The notes: a model not told the origin generated them from the letters alone. DNA of 64,000 nt from an uncultured Eubacteriales bacterium (GCA_934467415.1 CAKSLQ010000011.1:27306-91305); one strand, 5' to 3'. Positions 32,347 to 41,805 are shown, counted from the stretch's first letter. A program made the numbers and translations.

Positions 32347-34845
32347 TCAATCCAATACGATCGACGGCCAAAGCGAGGTGGAAAATGCGGAGACGCCGGT
32401 GAGCGTGTCCGAGATCGAGCCGCTGCCGTCCTGATTGGCCAGCGCCGGGCGCACCTTGAAGCGCGATGCACCGACAAGGCCGACGGCCGATTTCGGCACG
32501 GCGATCTCGGCGACACAACCCTCGTCGCGGTCGTCGTTGTTCCCCACCGTGCCGAGCACCTTGACCGCCGCTCTTCCGCCGGTGAGCGTCTGCTGCTTTG
32601 CGCCGCCCGCATAGTGGTCAATCGTCATCGCGCCGTCAATGCCTACCGTGATGCGGTAATCCGCCGCCGCGCCCGCGCCGATGCACACCGTCATCGTGTC
32701 GCCGTCCTGCAGGAAGTCGTCCGAGCGGGAGAGGAGGAAGTAGACGTTCTCATCGTCGTGCGCGGCGCGCAGCGTCATCTGCGCCTGCGACTCGCTGCCG
32801 ACAAAGAGCGCGTCGGTATTTTCGATGTCGTCCCAGTCGTTCGTGTAACCGTCCACCGTGACCTTGACCTTCGGCGCGTTGATGCGGTGGTTGAGATATT
32901 CGCGCACCAGCATCAGCCCGGAGTTGCCGTCCGCCGTCTTATGCTGGTTGGCCGCGATCACGGCATGGCTGCCGACCGGGCTGACCGAGCCCCAGACGCC
33001 GACCGCCTCCATCGTCTGAAAATCCTTGTTTGCAAACGCGGTGCCGTCCGGCTTGCCTAGCCTGCCGCAGAGCCGCGCGCCCTTGTTGTACACCATGTAG
33101 GTCTCGCCGGACGCAAAGCGCGTGACATAGGGCGAGCCGACCGCGTAGACCGTTTCGCTCAGCGTCTCGGGGCCGACCTCCTCGAGGTCGAGCGCGCGCC
33201 AGACGCCGTTTTCCCCGCTCGTGGCATACGAGCCCCAGAATTTCAGATTCAGATCCTGAATTTCATAGACGAGCAGCGTTTTACCGTTGTACAACTCCAC
33301 CGGGACGGGCATCTGCCCGCCGAAATAGGGGCGCGAAACGCCGTCGGGGCCGACCTTGTTGCCGAGCGCGGTCTGCACGACGGTTGTCGCACGGTAATGA
33401 TTCGTGTCGCCCGCCTGAATGTTCGGCGTCCAGCTGTAGCCGTTGTCCTTCGAAACAAGCAGACCGATGCCCGCCGAACGCTTCTCGGTGTCAAAACCGT
33501 AGAGGTCGATATAGGGTGCGATCTGCGTGAAATACACCTCCACCGTGCCGTCCGCGCGCTGCTGAATGCCCGGCTCCCAGACCTGCCCGGTGTAGATTTT
33601 CGTCGGCTGCGACCACTCGATGTCGCCGTCGTCCGTCACCCTGCCGCGCAAGAGGAACAGCCCGCACAGATCGGCATACATGCGGTAGCCGCCGGGCGCA
33701 CGCTCGGCAAAGACGCAGAGAATCTCGCCGTTTTGCAGCACGACGGCATCCGGGTTGACCGCCGCATAGTTCTCGGTCTTGCCGACAAGCGAGGTGTCGC
33801 CGTTCTTCGCGGGCTCGGTATAGGTGAACATGTGATCCTGCCCTCTGTAGAGCACCTGCGGCTCGTTCCACCTGACGCCGTCGCGGCTGGTGGCGTAGTA
33901 CATATGCAGCCCAAACTCACCGTAGTGGTAGAGGAGCAGATAGAGGTCGTCGCGCACCTGCTTCACGCGCGGGTACCATGCGTTTTCATAGCGGTAATAG
34001 CCGGTCTTCGCCGCCGTCAGCTCCACTTTGGTGCGGAAGTCCGCCTCCACCGACGCCGTGTTGTAATCGTCATCCGCATGGTCGCCGTCCGTCCCCTTGG
34101 TATTCAGCTGTGCAATGGGGGTGATGACCGTCTTCAGCTCCTTCGGATCGGTATCCGGCTGTATCGGTGCGCCGCCCCCGTTCATCGCCTTGTCATAGGC
34201 CTCCTTCGTGAAGACGCCCTTGGCAATCAGCTGATCCGCAATGCTGTCCCCGCTCTTCACCGCCGCCGTCAGCGCACGATAGCAGAGGACGAACGCACCG
34301 CCGCGGTTGAAGCCGTTCGATTTTGCATCGCAAAGGCCGACCGACTTTGCCAGCGTGTAGGGGTCGTTCCACTTGAAGTCACCCGCGCCGTCGTCGTAGC
34401 CGAGCACGCGCAGCAGGATCGTGAGGAACGCCGCCTCCGACACCTCGGTGTCGGGGTCAAACTTCGTCTCGCTCACGCCCTTGGTGATGCCGTTTGCATA
34501 GACGTAGCCGATATAGGGGTTTGCCCATGCGGGTACATCGGTGAACGGATGCTTCTGCACGTTCGCCGTCGCGTCCTTCTCCGCGCCGACAAAGCGCACC
34601 ACGAGGACGAACGCCTGCGCGCGCGTCAGCTTGTCGCCGAGCGCAAAATTCACGCTGCCGTCCGCGTTATTCCCGTAGCCGCCGACCAGCCCGAGCGCAT
34701 GGAGCGCCTCGGCCGCGCCGCCCGCCGTCGGAACCGCGTTTGTCGTCACGGGCGCGGGCGAAATCAGCAGGCCGTCCGCCGCGTATGCGGGCAACGCGCT
34801 GCACAGCGCCGCCAGAGCGAGCAGACATGCAAGCCATTTTTTCAT
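32347..34845 (-). CDS. SLH-anchored sialidase-fold protein with C-terminal CBM9-like domain
   Basis: An 832-residue surface protein. Signal peptide (residues 1-23). Three SLH motifs at about 40-225 (LTRAQAFVLVVRFVG, FTDVPAWANPYIGYVYANGI, FNRGGAFVLCYRAL). A beta-propeller at about 280-640 carries sialidase-like blades (MYYATSRDGVRWNEPQVLY, GIGLLVSKDNGYSWTPN). The C-terminal 180 residues look like a CBM9/DOMON-type sugar-binding domain (VDGYTNDWDDIENTDALF). The propeller could be a GH93-type exo-arabinanase or a sialidase relative; the family is not settled. The ATG at 34845 has AAAGGAAG upstream. Its promoter carries a separate inverted repeat. Confidence 0.85.
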   Translation of the reverse strand: MKKWLACLLALAALCSALPAYAADGLLISPAPVTTNAVPTAGGAAEALHALGLVGGYGNNADGSVNFALGDKLTRAQAFVLVVRFVGAEKDATANVQKHPFTDVPAWANPYIGYVYANGITKGVSETKFDPDTEVSEAAFLTILLRVLGYDDGAGDFKWNDPYTLAKSVGLCDAKSNGFNRGGAFVLCYRALTAAVKSGDSIADQLIAKGVFTKEAYDKAMNGGGAPIQPDTDPKELKTVITPIAQLNTKGTDGDHADDDYNTASVEADFRTKVELTAAKTGYYRYENAWYPRVKQVRDDLYLLLYHYGEFGLHMYYATSRDGVRWNEPQVLYRGQDHMFTYTEPAKNGDTSLVGKTENYAAVNPDAVVLQNGEILCVFAERAPGGYRMYADLCGLFLLRGRVTDDGDIEWSQPTKIYTGQVWEPGIQQRADGTVEVYFTQIAPYIDLYGFDTEKRSAGIGLLVSKDNGYSWTPNIQAGDTNHYRATTVVQTALGNKVGPDGVSRPYFGGQMPVPVELYNGKTLLVYEIQDLNLKFWGSYATSGENGVWRALDLEEVGPETLSETVYAVGSPYVTRFASGETYMVYNKGARLCGRLGKPDGTAFANKDFQTMEAVGVWGSVSPVGSHAVIAANQHKTADGNSGLMLVREYLNHRINAPKVKVTVDGYTNDWDDIENTDALFVGSESQAQMTLRAAHDDENVYFLLSRSDDFLQDGDTMTVCIGAGAAADYRITVGIDGAMTIDHYAGGAKQQTLTGGRAAVKVLGTVGNNDDRDEGCVAEIAVPKSAVGLVGASRFKVRPALANQDGSGSISDTLTGVSAFSTSLWPSIVLD

Positions 34846-34895
34846 AGGTTGTCTTCCTTTCTCTCCGCAAAGCACATATAAAATCGTGTAACTTT

Positions 34896-34924
34896 ATTAT
34901 ACAATATCACACAACTGATTTCCA
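34896..34924 (-). promoter_or_regulatory. Promoter of the SLH sialidase-fold gene
   Basis: TGGAAA, 17 bases, TATAAT. The -10 overlaps one arm of the inverted repeat at 34901-34952. Confidence 0.6.
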
Positions 34925-34952
34925 CAGGCAATCCCACGCTCGGTGATATTGT
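34901..34952. repeat. 10-bp inverted repeat spanning a promoter (putative operator)
   Basis: ACAATATCAC at 34901-34910 and GTGATATTGT at 34943-34952 are perfect inverted arms with centres 42 bp apart, about four helical turns, on either side of the -35 box. Confidence 0.6.
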
Positions 34953-34984
34953 CAAGTTTTTCGGTGAAAAATGCAAACAGCACG

Positions 34985-35027
34985 AAAAAAGACTGCAAAA
35001 AGGAAGTCCTTTTTACAGTCTCTTTTG
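34985..35027. terminator. Terminator of the DUF3798-type transporter operon
   Basis: AGACTG-AAAAAGGA pairs with TCCTTTTT-CAGTCT (one mismatch), flanked by A and T runs, just after the stop at 35034. Confidence 0.8.
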
Positions 35028-35033
35028 TGGTCT

Positions 35034-35492
35034 TCAGAATTCGCCGAGGCCCATATCGTCGGTGGTCTCCTCCGGCTCGGTCTCGGTGACCGGCGCGGGG
35101 ATGAACTCCGAAATATACGCCTCCTCGGGCAGTCCGGCAAGATAACCGGGCAGGTTGACGATGACGCCGTCGATGCCCATCGGCAGCTTCAGGTCGCAGA
35201 CCACCGTCTTCGGCTCGTCGCCCTTGTTTTCGATGATCTCGAGCGTCATTTTGTAGTCGCTGCCCATCTTTTCATCGCTGCCGCGTTCGCGCGCGGCGAG
35301 CTTGGAGAGCTTTTCGCCCTTTTCGTTGTACACCGTCACGCGGTAGAAGGCCTTGTAGGTCTCGCCCTCGTACTCCAGCGTCTTGTTGTCAAAATAGATC
35401 GAGTGGCCGCGGCCGATGAAGAACATCGCCACGCCGAGCGCGATCAGCGCGAGAACGGCAATGATGCGGATGATGATTCTGCGTGTCTTCAT
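35034..35492 (-). CDS. Membrane-anchored accessory protein of the transporter operon (DUF6672-like)
   Basis: A 152-residue protein with an N-terminal basic stretch and one transmembrane helix (IIAVLALIALGVAMFFIG), then a beta-rich extracytoplasmic domain and an acidic tail ending TTDDMGLGEF. It starts within the stop of the permease gene (4-base overlap), so it is coupled to the importer. From memory it resembles DUF6672 proteins found beside similar permeases; that assignment is not checked. It may help assemble or regulate the importer. Confidence 0.8.
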   Translation of the reverse strand: MKTRRIIIRIIAVLALIALGVAMFFIGRGHSIYFDNKTLEYEGETYKAFYRVTVYNEKGEKLSKLAARERGSDEKMGSDYKMTLEIIENKGDEPKTVVCDLKLPMGIDGVIVNLPGYLAGLPEEAYISEFIPAPVTETEPEETTDDMGLGEF

Positions 35493-36643
35493 TTTGCCGC
35501 CTCCGCTTCTTCCCGCTTCTGATCCGCCATCAGCTGTACGCCGAGGAGGCTCTTGCTTCTGCGTTTCTTGGTCTCATACATCACGAGCGCGACCGTGATG
35601 ACCGCGTAGGAAACAAACACGCGGAAGTATTCGCCGATCATCGAGTCCCCCGTGAACTTCGTACCCGCGCTGGGCGCGACGATGAACATGGTGTGGAACA
35701 GGATGACGCCGAGGAACACGTTGCCGATGTTCGCCTTTTCAACCGACGCACCGCCGACAAGCAGCGCCGCGATGCAGAACATACCGATCTGCGAGTGCGC
35801 CGAATAGGTCGGCAGGTTGCCGATGTTTTGCAGATAGATCAGCATGCCGAAATCCGCAAAAACCGTGGAGATGACGATGGACAGAATGCGCGTGCGCTCC
35901 ACGTTGATACCCGCGGCGCGCGCGACCTCCATATCCTGACCGACGGCGCGCATATCCTGCCCGAGCTTGGTCCTGCGGAACCAGACGATGAACAGGCAGG
36001 CAAGCGCGATGATAATCAGCGTCAGCACCGGGATCTTGACGCCGCCGACATTGACGGCGAGCAGATTGTCCACCTTCTGCCGCATGGACAGAAGATCGAC
36101 CGTGTTGCGAATGCCGTAGCCGCGCGGCAGCAGGATGGAATTGTGAAGAATCGGGATAATCGGCCCCATCATATAGAGCACGACAAACTGATAGATACCG
36201 TTGATGAAGAATGCCAGCATGTAGCTTGCAATCATTTCTCTGCCGCGTGCCGCATTGAGCACCTTGCCGCAGACCACGCCGAGCAGGATCGCAATCGGAA
36301 TCGAGATGATGGCGGCCAGGACGAGACCGGGAATGCCCCAGATCTGCCAGTCGGCCACCAGAATCAGCGCAATTTCGCCTGCCATGGCGCCGAGGGTCAT
36401 ACCGAAGTTCAGCCCCATGCCCGCCATGATCGGGATCAGCAGGCTGAGGATGAGGAATGCGTTGCGCCCGAGGCGCGTGGTGATCTCGTTGAGCAGGTAC
36501 GCCGGGGAAAAGCCCGAAACCGGGATGCAGACCGCACAGATGAGGATGAACATGAGCGGCACGGAGTTGTTGCCGAGGAAACGCAGGAAGCTGTTTCCGC
36601 CCGCGGACTTGCGGGATGCGGAAGTCTTGGTTTTTGCGCTCAT
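35489..36643 (-). CDS. ABC transporter permease 2 (RbsC-like)
   Basis: A 384-residue BPD_transp_2 permease with about ten transmembrane segments (NAFLILSLLIPIMAGMGLNF, PVLTLIIIALACLFIVWF). The ATPase-contact loop AVGQDMEVARAAGINVERTR is present. It overlaps the genes on both sides by 4 bases. With the permease at 36640-37731 it should form a heterodimeric channel, as in nucleoside-type BmpA-linked importers. Substrate unknown. Confidence 0.92.
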   Translation of the reverse strand: MSAKTKTSASRKSAGGNSFLRFLGNNSVPLMFILICAVCIPVSGFSPAYLLNEITTRLGRNAFLILSLLIPIMAGMGLNFGMTLGAMAGEIALILVADWQIWGIPGLVLAAIISIPIAILLGVVCGKVLNAARGREMIASYMLAFFINGIYQFVVLYMMGPIIPILHNSILLPRGYGIRNTVDLLSMRQKVDNLLAVNVGGVKIPVLTLIIIALACLFIVWFRRTKLGQDMRAVGQDMEVARAAGINVERTRILSIVISTVFADFGMLIYLQNIGNLPTYSAHSQIGMFCIAALLVGGASVEKANIGNVFLGVILFHTMFIVAPSAGTKFTGDSMIGEYFRVFVSYAVITVALVMYETKKRRSKSLLGVQLMADQKREEAEAAK

Positions 36644-37731
36644 TTCTTTTTACCCCCTTCCGTCTTGCGCGTCAGCGCGTACAGGATCATACCGTTGGAA
36701 ACGACCTGACGGATGACCTCGCTCATATCCATATGGAACAGCGAGTTCATGATCGTCGGCGTCATGGTGACGATGCCCTGATACAGGAACGTACCGATGA
36801 TAACGTTGCCGATGGACGCCTTGTTGACCGATGCGCCGCCGATCAGGATCGCCGCAACGGCCGGGAACGCCATGTTCAGCGCACCGTTATAGAGCTGGAC
36901 GAAGCCGAAGCCCTGCTGGTATACAATGATACCGACCGCGCCGAGCCAGGTGGACAGCACGACCGAAAGCAGGCGCGTGCGGTCGATGTTGATGCCCGCC
37001 GCGCGTGCAAACGCGGGATTGGAGCCGACGGCGGTCATCGCCGTGCCGGTCTTGGTGTGCAAAAACGCCCACATGAAGAGCGCCAGCACCGCGAAGAAAA
37101 TCAGCGTGCCGAGCGGCAGCTTGAACGGGATGCCGATCTTGGTGAGGTCGATTGCGTCGGCCAGCACCTTGTCGTAGAAGCCTTCGAGCGAAATGACCGT
37201 GCGCAGACCCTTGCCCGCAAAGCCCCAGACCATCTTTGCGCTGTGATACGGCAGCAGCAGCCACATCATGCACATAAAGGAGACCGAGGAGAAGCCGACG
37301 TAGGTCGCGATCATCATTTCGCCGCCCTTGATCTTGTTGAGCAGCGCACCGTAGCCCGCACCGAAAGCCAGTGCAAACGGCGTGGCGATGAGGATCGCCA
37401 TCGCAAAGCTCGCAGCGCCGGAGAACCCGAGCTCGATGGACAACGTTGCGCCGAGCAGACCGGCGACGATGCCGAGCGGCAGGCCGAAGTTGAGGCCGCA
37501 GCCCGAGTGAATCATCGGCACCATGGCCAGAACCATGATCGCGTTCCAGCTGAAGCGATTGATGACGTTCAGCACCTGCGTGCCGAAATTGACGTTGGCG
37601 GCCGGTGCGAGCGCAAAGAGCAGCGCAAGGAAGCACGTGATGATCAGGCGCGGCATTCCGAAGCTGTCGATCAGTTGCCTGAGTTTGCCCGTCCCGGACG
37701 GCGGATTCAGTTGTTTTGTATCGTTATTCAT
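36640..37731 (-). CDS. ABC transporter permease 1 (RbsC-like)
   Basis: A 363-residue BPD_transp_2 permease. Hydrophobic segments include LIITCFLALLFALAPAANV and LSIELGFSGAASFAMAILIA. The coupling loop TAVGSNPAFARAAGINIDRT contacts the ATPase. It lies 10 bases after the ATPase gene and overlaps the second permease by 4. It is homologous to that permease, in keeping with an ancient duplication. Confidence 0.92.
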   Translation of the reverse strand: MNNDTKQLNPPSGTGKLRQLIDSFGMPRLIITCFLALLFALAPAANVNFGTQVLNVINRFSWNAIMVLAMVPMIHSGCGLNFGLPLGIVAGLLGATLSIELGFSGAASFAMAILIATPFALAFGAGYGALLNKIKGGEMMIATYVGFSSVSFMCMMWLLLPYHSAKMVWGFAGKGLRTVISLEGFYDKVLADAIDLTKIGIPFKLPLGTLIFFAVLALFMWAFLHTKTGTAMTAVGSNPAFARAAGINIDRTRLLSVVLSTWLGAVGIIVYQQGFGFVQLYNGALNMAFPAVAAILIGGASVNKASIGNVIIGTFLYQGIVTMTPTIMNSLFHMDMSEVIRQVVSNGMILYALTRKTEGGKKK

Positions 37732-37741
37732 GCCGTCCTCC

Positions 37742-39337
37742 TTACTTCACCTGGCTGACCATCAGCGTGCCGAACGCCTCAGAGGTCTCGTTTGCGGGCA
37801 GGATGCCCGCCACCTTGCCGCCCGACACGATCGCGATGCGGTCGCAGGTCGAGCGCAGCTCCTCCAGCTCGGACGAAATGATGACCACGGTGACACCGCT
37901 CTCGCGGTTGAACTGCTTGAGTGCATCCAGCACCAGCGCCTTCGCGCCGACGTCGATACCGCGCGTCGGCTCGGAGACGAACAGAAACTTCGGTTCGAGC
38001 GCAAACGCCTTGGCCAGGCAGACCTTCTGCTGGTTGCCGCCCGAAAGCTCCTTCGCCTTCTGCTTGGAACCCGTACACTTGATGGCGAGCGCGTCGATAT
38101 ACTTCTGCGTCACAGCATAGATTTCCTTGCTGTCGCGCCAGGTGAACAGGCCGCCGAGATACTTCTTCAAAAATCTGTTCTGGATCTGCATCGCGGGGAA
38201 CGCGATGTTCCACTCCAGCGTCTCGTCGAGGAGCAGACCGACGCCGCGCCGATCCTCGGACACAAACGCAAGCGATGCATCCAGGCATCTGCGCGGACTG
38301 TTCAGCGGGATCGGCTTGCCGCAGAACTCCACGCTGCCGCCCGCCTCGTAAAGCCCCATGACGCCGTTCGGAATGCCGAGCTTGCCCTGACCGGCGAGGC
38401 CGCCGATGCCGAGAATCTCCCCCTCCTTGACGTCGAGGTTGACGTTGCGCACGATTTCACCGGGCATATCCACCCACAGCTTGCGGATGGACAGGATCGT
38501 CGGTCTGTCCGACATATCGCGCACCTCATGCGCCCCGCCCGCGGCGAGATCGACCTCGCGGCCGACCATCATCCGGGTGATCTCGGGAATGCTTATCTCT
38601 GCGGTCGGCGTGTCCTTGACGACATGGCCGTCACGCATGATGACCACCTTGTCGCAGACCGCCATGATCTCATGCAGACGGTGCGTGATGAAGATCACGG
38701 CGATGCCGCGCGATGCCATGCCGCGGATCGACGCGAGCAGCGCCGCCGCCTCATGCTCGGTGAGGACCGCGGTCGGCTCGTCGAGGATGAGCAGCTTCAG
38801 ATTGTCCTTGCTCAGCTCGCGCGCGATCTCGGTAAACTGCTTGTGGCCGACGGGCATATCGCTGATGGTCATATGCGCGTCAATCGAGACGCCCATCTTG
38901 TCGATCGCCGAGGCGGCGCGGGCGTCCATCTCTTTATAATTCAGCGTGTCCAGCCGATCGCCGAACACTTCGGAAAGTACATTCTTTTTCTTGGGCTCAC
39001 GATTGAGCAGAATATTTTCGGTGGCCGTAAAGCCGGGGATCAGAGAAAACTCCTGATGCACCATGCCGATGCCGGCATGCAGCGCGTCAAACGGCGTATT
39101 GAAGCTGACCTTCTCGCCGTCAAGCAGGATATCGCCGCCGTAACCGCCGGTCTCGCGGATGACATCCATGCCGAAAAGAATCTTCATCAGCGTCGATTTG
39201 CCCGCGCCGTTTTCGCCGACGAGGCCGAGCACTTCACCCGCTTGCAGCGTGAAGTTGATGTCTTCGAGAACCTGATTGCCGAAGAAGTCCTTTTTGATGT
39301 TTCGCATCTCCAGAAGCGGAGCATTTTTATTTTCCAT
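37742..39337 (-). CDS. ABC transporter ATP-binding protein (double domain)
   Basis: A 531-residue RbsA-type double ATPase. The first domain has Walker A LVGENGAGKSTLMKIL and Walker B LLILDEPTAVL; its signature is the atypical MPVGHKQFTEIAREL. The second domain has a degenerate P-loop GGLAGQGKLGIPNG and the signature ELSGGNQQKVCLAKAF. It follows the binding-protein gene across a hairpin, which should lower its expression relative to the binding protein. It energises the two permeases downstream. Confidence 0.92.
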   Translation of the reverse strand: MENKNAPLLEMRNIKKDFFGNQVLEDINFTLQAGEVLGLVGENGAGKSTLMKILFGMDVIRETGGYGGDILLDGEKVSFNTPFDALHAGIGMVHQEFSLIPGFTATENILLNREPKKKNVLSEVFGDRLDTLNYKEMDARAASAIDKMGVSIDAHMTISDMPVGHKQFTEIARELSKDNLKLLILDEPTAVLTEHEAAALLASIRGMASRGIAVIFITHRLHEIMAVCDKVVIMRDGHVVKDTPTAEISIPEITRMMVGREVDLAAGGAHEVRDMSDRPTILSIRKLWVDMPGEIVRNVNLDVKEGEILGIGGLAGQGKLGIPNGVMGLYEAGGSVEFCGKPIPLNSPRRCLDASLAFVSEDRRGVGLLLDETLEWNIAFPAMQIQNRFLKKYLGGLFTWRDSKEIYAVTQKYIDALAIKCTGSKQKAKELSGGNQQKVCLAKAFALEPKFLFVSEPTRGIDVGAKALVLDALKQFNRESGVTVVIISSELEELRSTCDRIAIVSGGKVAGILPANETSEAFGTLMVSQVK

Positions 39338-39353
39338 AAAGCTCTTCCAACCT

Positions 39354-39393
39354 AAAATAAGCGGGGGAGAGGAAACCCTCTCCCCCTTATTTT
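39354..39393 (-). terminator. Intra-operon (partial) terminator after the binding-protein gene
   Basis: AAAATAAG-GGGGGAGAG and CTCTCCCCC-TTATTTT arms lie between the binding-protein stop and the ATPase start. Such hairpins allow excess binding protein over transporter. Confidence 0.8.
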
Positions 39394-39451
39394 TCCGTCT
39401 TGCGGGGATTTTGCCGGGGAATGCGTGAAAAGTGCACAGAAAGTGCGAAAA

Positions 39452-40714
39452 TTACTTCATGGTGAAGTACTTCTCGGGAACCTCAACATCGGTCGAGCCC
39501 ATGAAGTGACCGGGGTTGCCCATGATGTAGGTATCCTGGTATACAAGGAAGATGTTCTCCGCCTTGACGCCGGTGGTTGCATTGGTGTAGTTGGAGCCGT
39601 TCCACGCCGCCTTGGGAGAGAAGACCTCGTATGCCTTTGCAATGTCGTCGATGTCGCAGAGCTCGCTCTCGCCGTTGATGACGTTCAGCGCGTGCTGTGC
39701 GAGACCTGCGGATACGGTGTAGCCGTAGGAGTATGCCCAGGTACCGAAGTGATCGGCGCCGCCCTTCTCGCAGATGGCGGACTCAACCTTGGCAAGGATC
39801 TTCTCAAAGTCGCCGGCCTCAGCGGTCAGGTCAAGACCCAGTGCGCCCGGATAGCCCATCAGAGGAGACGGCAGGTCAGCCTCGATGAAGTAGCCGCCGT
39901 AGGTGAGCAGCTGCTTGAGCAGAGGCTCGGTATGTGCGTCGTTGGTGCAGAAGTATGCGGCCTGCTTGCCGTACTTCTCAACCCATTCCGGAACCTTCTC
40001 GAGGATGTAAGCCTGTGCGCCTGCAACGCCGACGTCGGAGGTCGGGTCTGGAGCCGTCTCCAGGACGAACTTCATGCCGAACTCTTCGCATGCGGCCTTC
40101 ATGATCGCAACACGGCGGCTCATCGTCTCATACGCCATGTGGCGCGGGAAGGAAACGTGGACAAAGGTGTCGCAGCCCAGCTCATGCGCGGTGCGGATGA
40201 TGAGGTAGCCGCGCGCAACAAAGTCGTTGTTGCAGACGAGGTCGGCCGCCTCGCCGATCACGGGCAGGTCCTCATGCGCTTCACCTGCGATGCAGAGAAT
40301 GTCGGGGCGGCGCTCCTTGATCTGACGGAACGCTTCGGCCGTGCCGGGGACAGACTGGTTGACGATGATCGCCTTCATCTCGGGATCATCGGACAGGTTG
40401 ACGATGGTCTGGATGGTGGTCTCCAGCTCTTCCGTGAAGTTGTCGGGATAGATCGCAAGCTTGACCATATCCTCACCGTACATAGCCTGGAAGGCCTCGG
40501 CGCCGCGGCGGTCGTCCTCCGACTGCGAAACGGAACCGGTTACGATGCCGATATGCGGCTTCTTTGCGTCTGTCGTGTCATCGGTTGCGACGGTCGTGTC
40601 GCCGCTGCCGACGGTCGTGTCCCCGCTCGTGTTAGCGGGATCCTTCTGCTCACCGCAGGCTACCAGTGCGAACACCATAACCAGCGCCAGAAGGAGGCTG
40701 ATAAATCTCTTCAT
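39452..40714 (-). CDS. DUF3798-type substrate-binding lipoprotein
   Basis: A 420-residue lipoprotein (lipobox VFALVAC) with a Thr-rich linker containing short DTTV repeats, then a two-domain fold: KPHIGIVTGSVSQSEDDRRG at about residue 60, MKAIIVNQSVPGTAEAFRQI, FVHVSFPRHMAYETMSRR, AAYFCTNDAHTEPLLKQL. I recognise the family as DUF3798, which accompanies RbsABC-type importers. The ATG at 40714 has GGAGG five bases upstream. First gene of the operon, with a consensus promoter and flanking GTTCACAA repeats. The ligand of the family is not known to me. Confidence 0.85.
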   Translation of the reverse strand: MKRFISLLLALVMVFALVACGEQKDPANTSGDTTVGSGDTTVATDDTTDAKKPHIGIVTGSVSQSEDDRRGAEAFQAMYGEDMVKLAIYPDNFTEELETTIQTIVNLSDDPEMKAIIVNQSVPGTAEAFRQIKERRPDILCIAGEAHEDLPVIGEAADLVCNNDFVARGYLIIRTAHELGCDTFVHVSFPRHMAYETMSRRVAIMKAACEEFGMKFVLETAPDPTSDVGVAGAQAYILEKVPEWVEKYGKQAAYFCTNDAHTEPLLKQLLTYGGYFIEADLPSPLMGYPGALGLDLTAEAGDFEKILAKVESAICEKGGADHFGTWAYSYGYTVSAGLAQHALNVINGESELCDIDDIAKAYEVFSPKAAWNGSNYTNATTGVKAENIFLVYQDTYIMGNPGHFMGSTDVEVPEKYFTMK

Positions 40715-40758
40715 ACTTACCTCCATAAATTTTTTAAGTTTTGCAAGAGACAACACAT

Positions 40759-40787
40759 ACTATACCGCACTTGTGAACGTTTGTCAA
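40759..40787 (-). promoter_or_regulatory. Promoter of the DUF3798-type transporter operon
   Basis: TTGACA, 17 bases, TATAGT. Confidence 0.85.
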
Positions 40788-40800
40788 CAATTTTGTGAAC
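40771..40800. promoter_or_regulatory. Direct repeat GTTCACAA around the -35 box
   Basis: TTGTGAAC at 40771-40778 and 40793-40800 (plus strand) is 22 bp apart and brackets the -35 element. It looks like an operator for an unidentified regulator. Confidence 0.55.
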
Positions 40801-40871
40801 TTCACCAATATTTATGCAGCTTTTCGACCGCTTTCGCTGCATTTTTTCTCAAAAGCCGACGCGGCGGCGGC

Positions 40872-40900
40872 TTGACTTTTTCCGCCTTTTCGTATATACT
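40872..40900 (+). promoter_or_regulatory. mscS promoter
   Basis: TTGACT, 17 bases, TATACT; leader about 25 bases to the ATG at 40932. Confidence 0.8.
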
Positions 40901-40931
40901 TATAGCATCCTTTTTTTCGGAGGCATCTGTT

Positions 40932-41750
40932 ATGGAAATTCTGGACACGATCAAATCCTTTATCGCCACGGGCGGCATCAATCTGCTGTTCTCGGCGATC
41001 TGTGCGATCGTCTTCGTTCTGATCGGCTTCAAGCTGTCCGGCAAGGTCACAAAGCTCGTCCGGAACAGCAAGCATTTTCAGCATCTGGACGACAGCGCGC
41101 GCGGCTTCATCGGCAGTTTCATCGGCATCGGTCTGAAGGTGCTCATCATCATCATCGCCGCGTCGATCCTCGGTATCAACGGCACGGCGCTCGCGTCGGT
41201 CATCGGCACGGCGGGCGTGGCCATCGGCCTTGCCATGCAGGGCAGCCTGTCCAATCTGGTGGGCGGCATGATGATCCTGTTCTTCCGCCCGTTCAAGGTC
41301 GGCGACTACATCGACAACCATACGGACAGCGGCACGGTCAGGGAGATCGGCGTGTTCTACACCGTGCTCCGCACGCCGGACAACAAGACCATCACCATCC
41401 CGAACGGCGCGCTCTCCAACGCGACGGTCGTCAACTACAGCGTGGAGGAACGCCGCCGCGTGGACATGACCTTCTCGGTCGCCTATACCACCGATCTCGA
41501 CAAGGCGGAAAAGGTGATGCGCACGGTTGTGGAGGCCAACCCGCTGGTGCTGAAGGACCCGGCGCCTTTCGTCGGTATGCTCAGCCAGGACGCCAGCGCC
41601 CTGACCTATACGGTGCGCGCATGGTGCAATGCGGGCGACTACTGGACGCTCTATTTCGATCTCAACACCAATATGAAGAAGGCCTTTGACACGGTCGGCA
41701 TCGAGATCCCGTTCAATCAGCTCGATGTCCATATGAAAAACGAGGAGTGA
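40932..41750 (+). CDS. mscS: Small-conductance mechanosensitive channel (MscS family)
   Basis: A 272-residue membrane channel that opens under membrane tension to release osmolytes. Three N-terminal transmembrane segments (INLLFSAICAIVFVLIGFKL, VLIIIIAASILGINGTALAS) lead to the pore helix GTAGVAIGLAMQGSLSNLVG. The MscS beta domain follows (FFRPFKVGDYI, TIPNGALSNATVVNYS), then the cytoplasmic cage. The ATG at 40932 has GGAGG 8 bases upstream. Monocistronic, diverging from the transporter operon. Normal length. Confidence 0.95.
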   Translation: MEILDTIKSFIATGGINLLFSAICAIVFVLIGFKLSGKVTKLVRNSKHFQHLDDSARGFIGSFIGIGLKVLIIIIAASILGINGTALASVIGTAGVAIGLAMQGSLSNLVGGMMILFFRPFKVGDYIDNHTDSGTVREIGVFYTVLRTPDNKTITIPNGALSNATVVNYSVEERRRVDMTFSVAYTTDLDKAEKVMRTVVEANPLVLKDPAPFVGMLSQDASALTYTVRAWCNAGDYWTLYFDLNTNMKKAFDTVGIEIPFNQLDVHMKNEE

Positions 41751-41805
41751 AGGAAACGCGCATTTTTGGCGTTGTACTTTCTGAAACCAATGTAGCTACA
41801 TTTTC

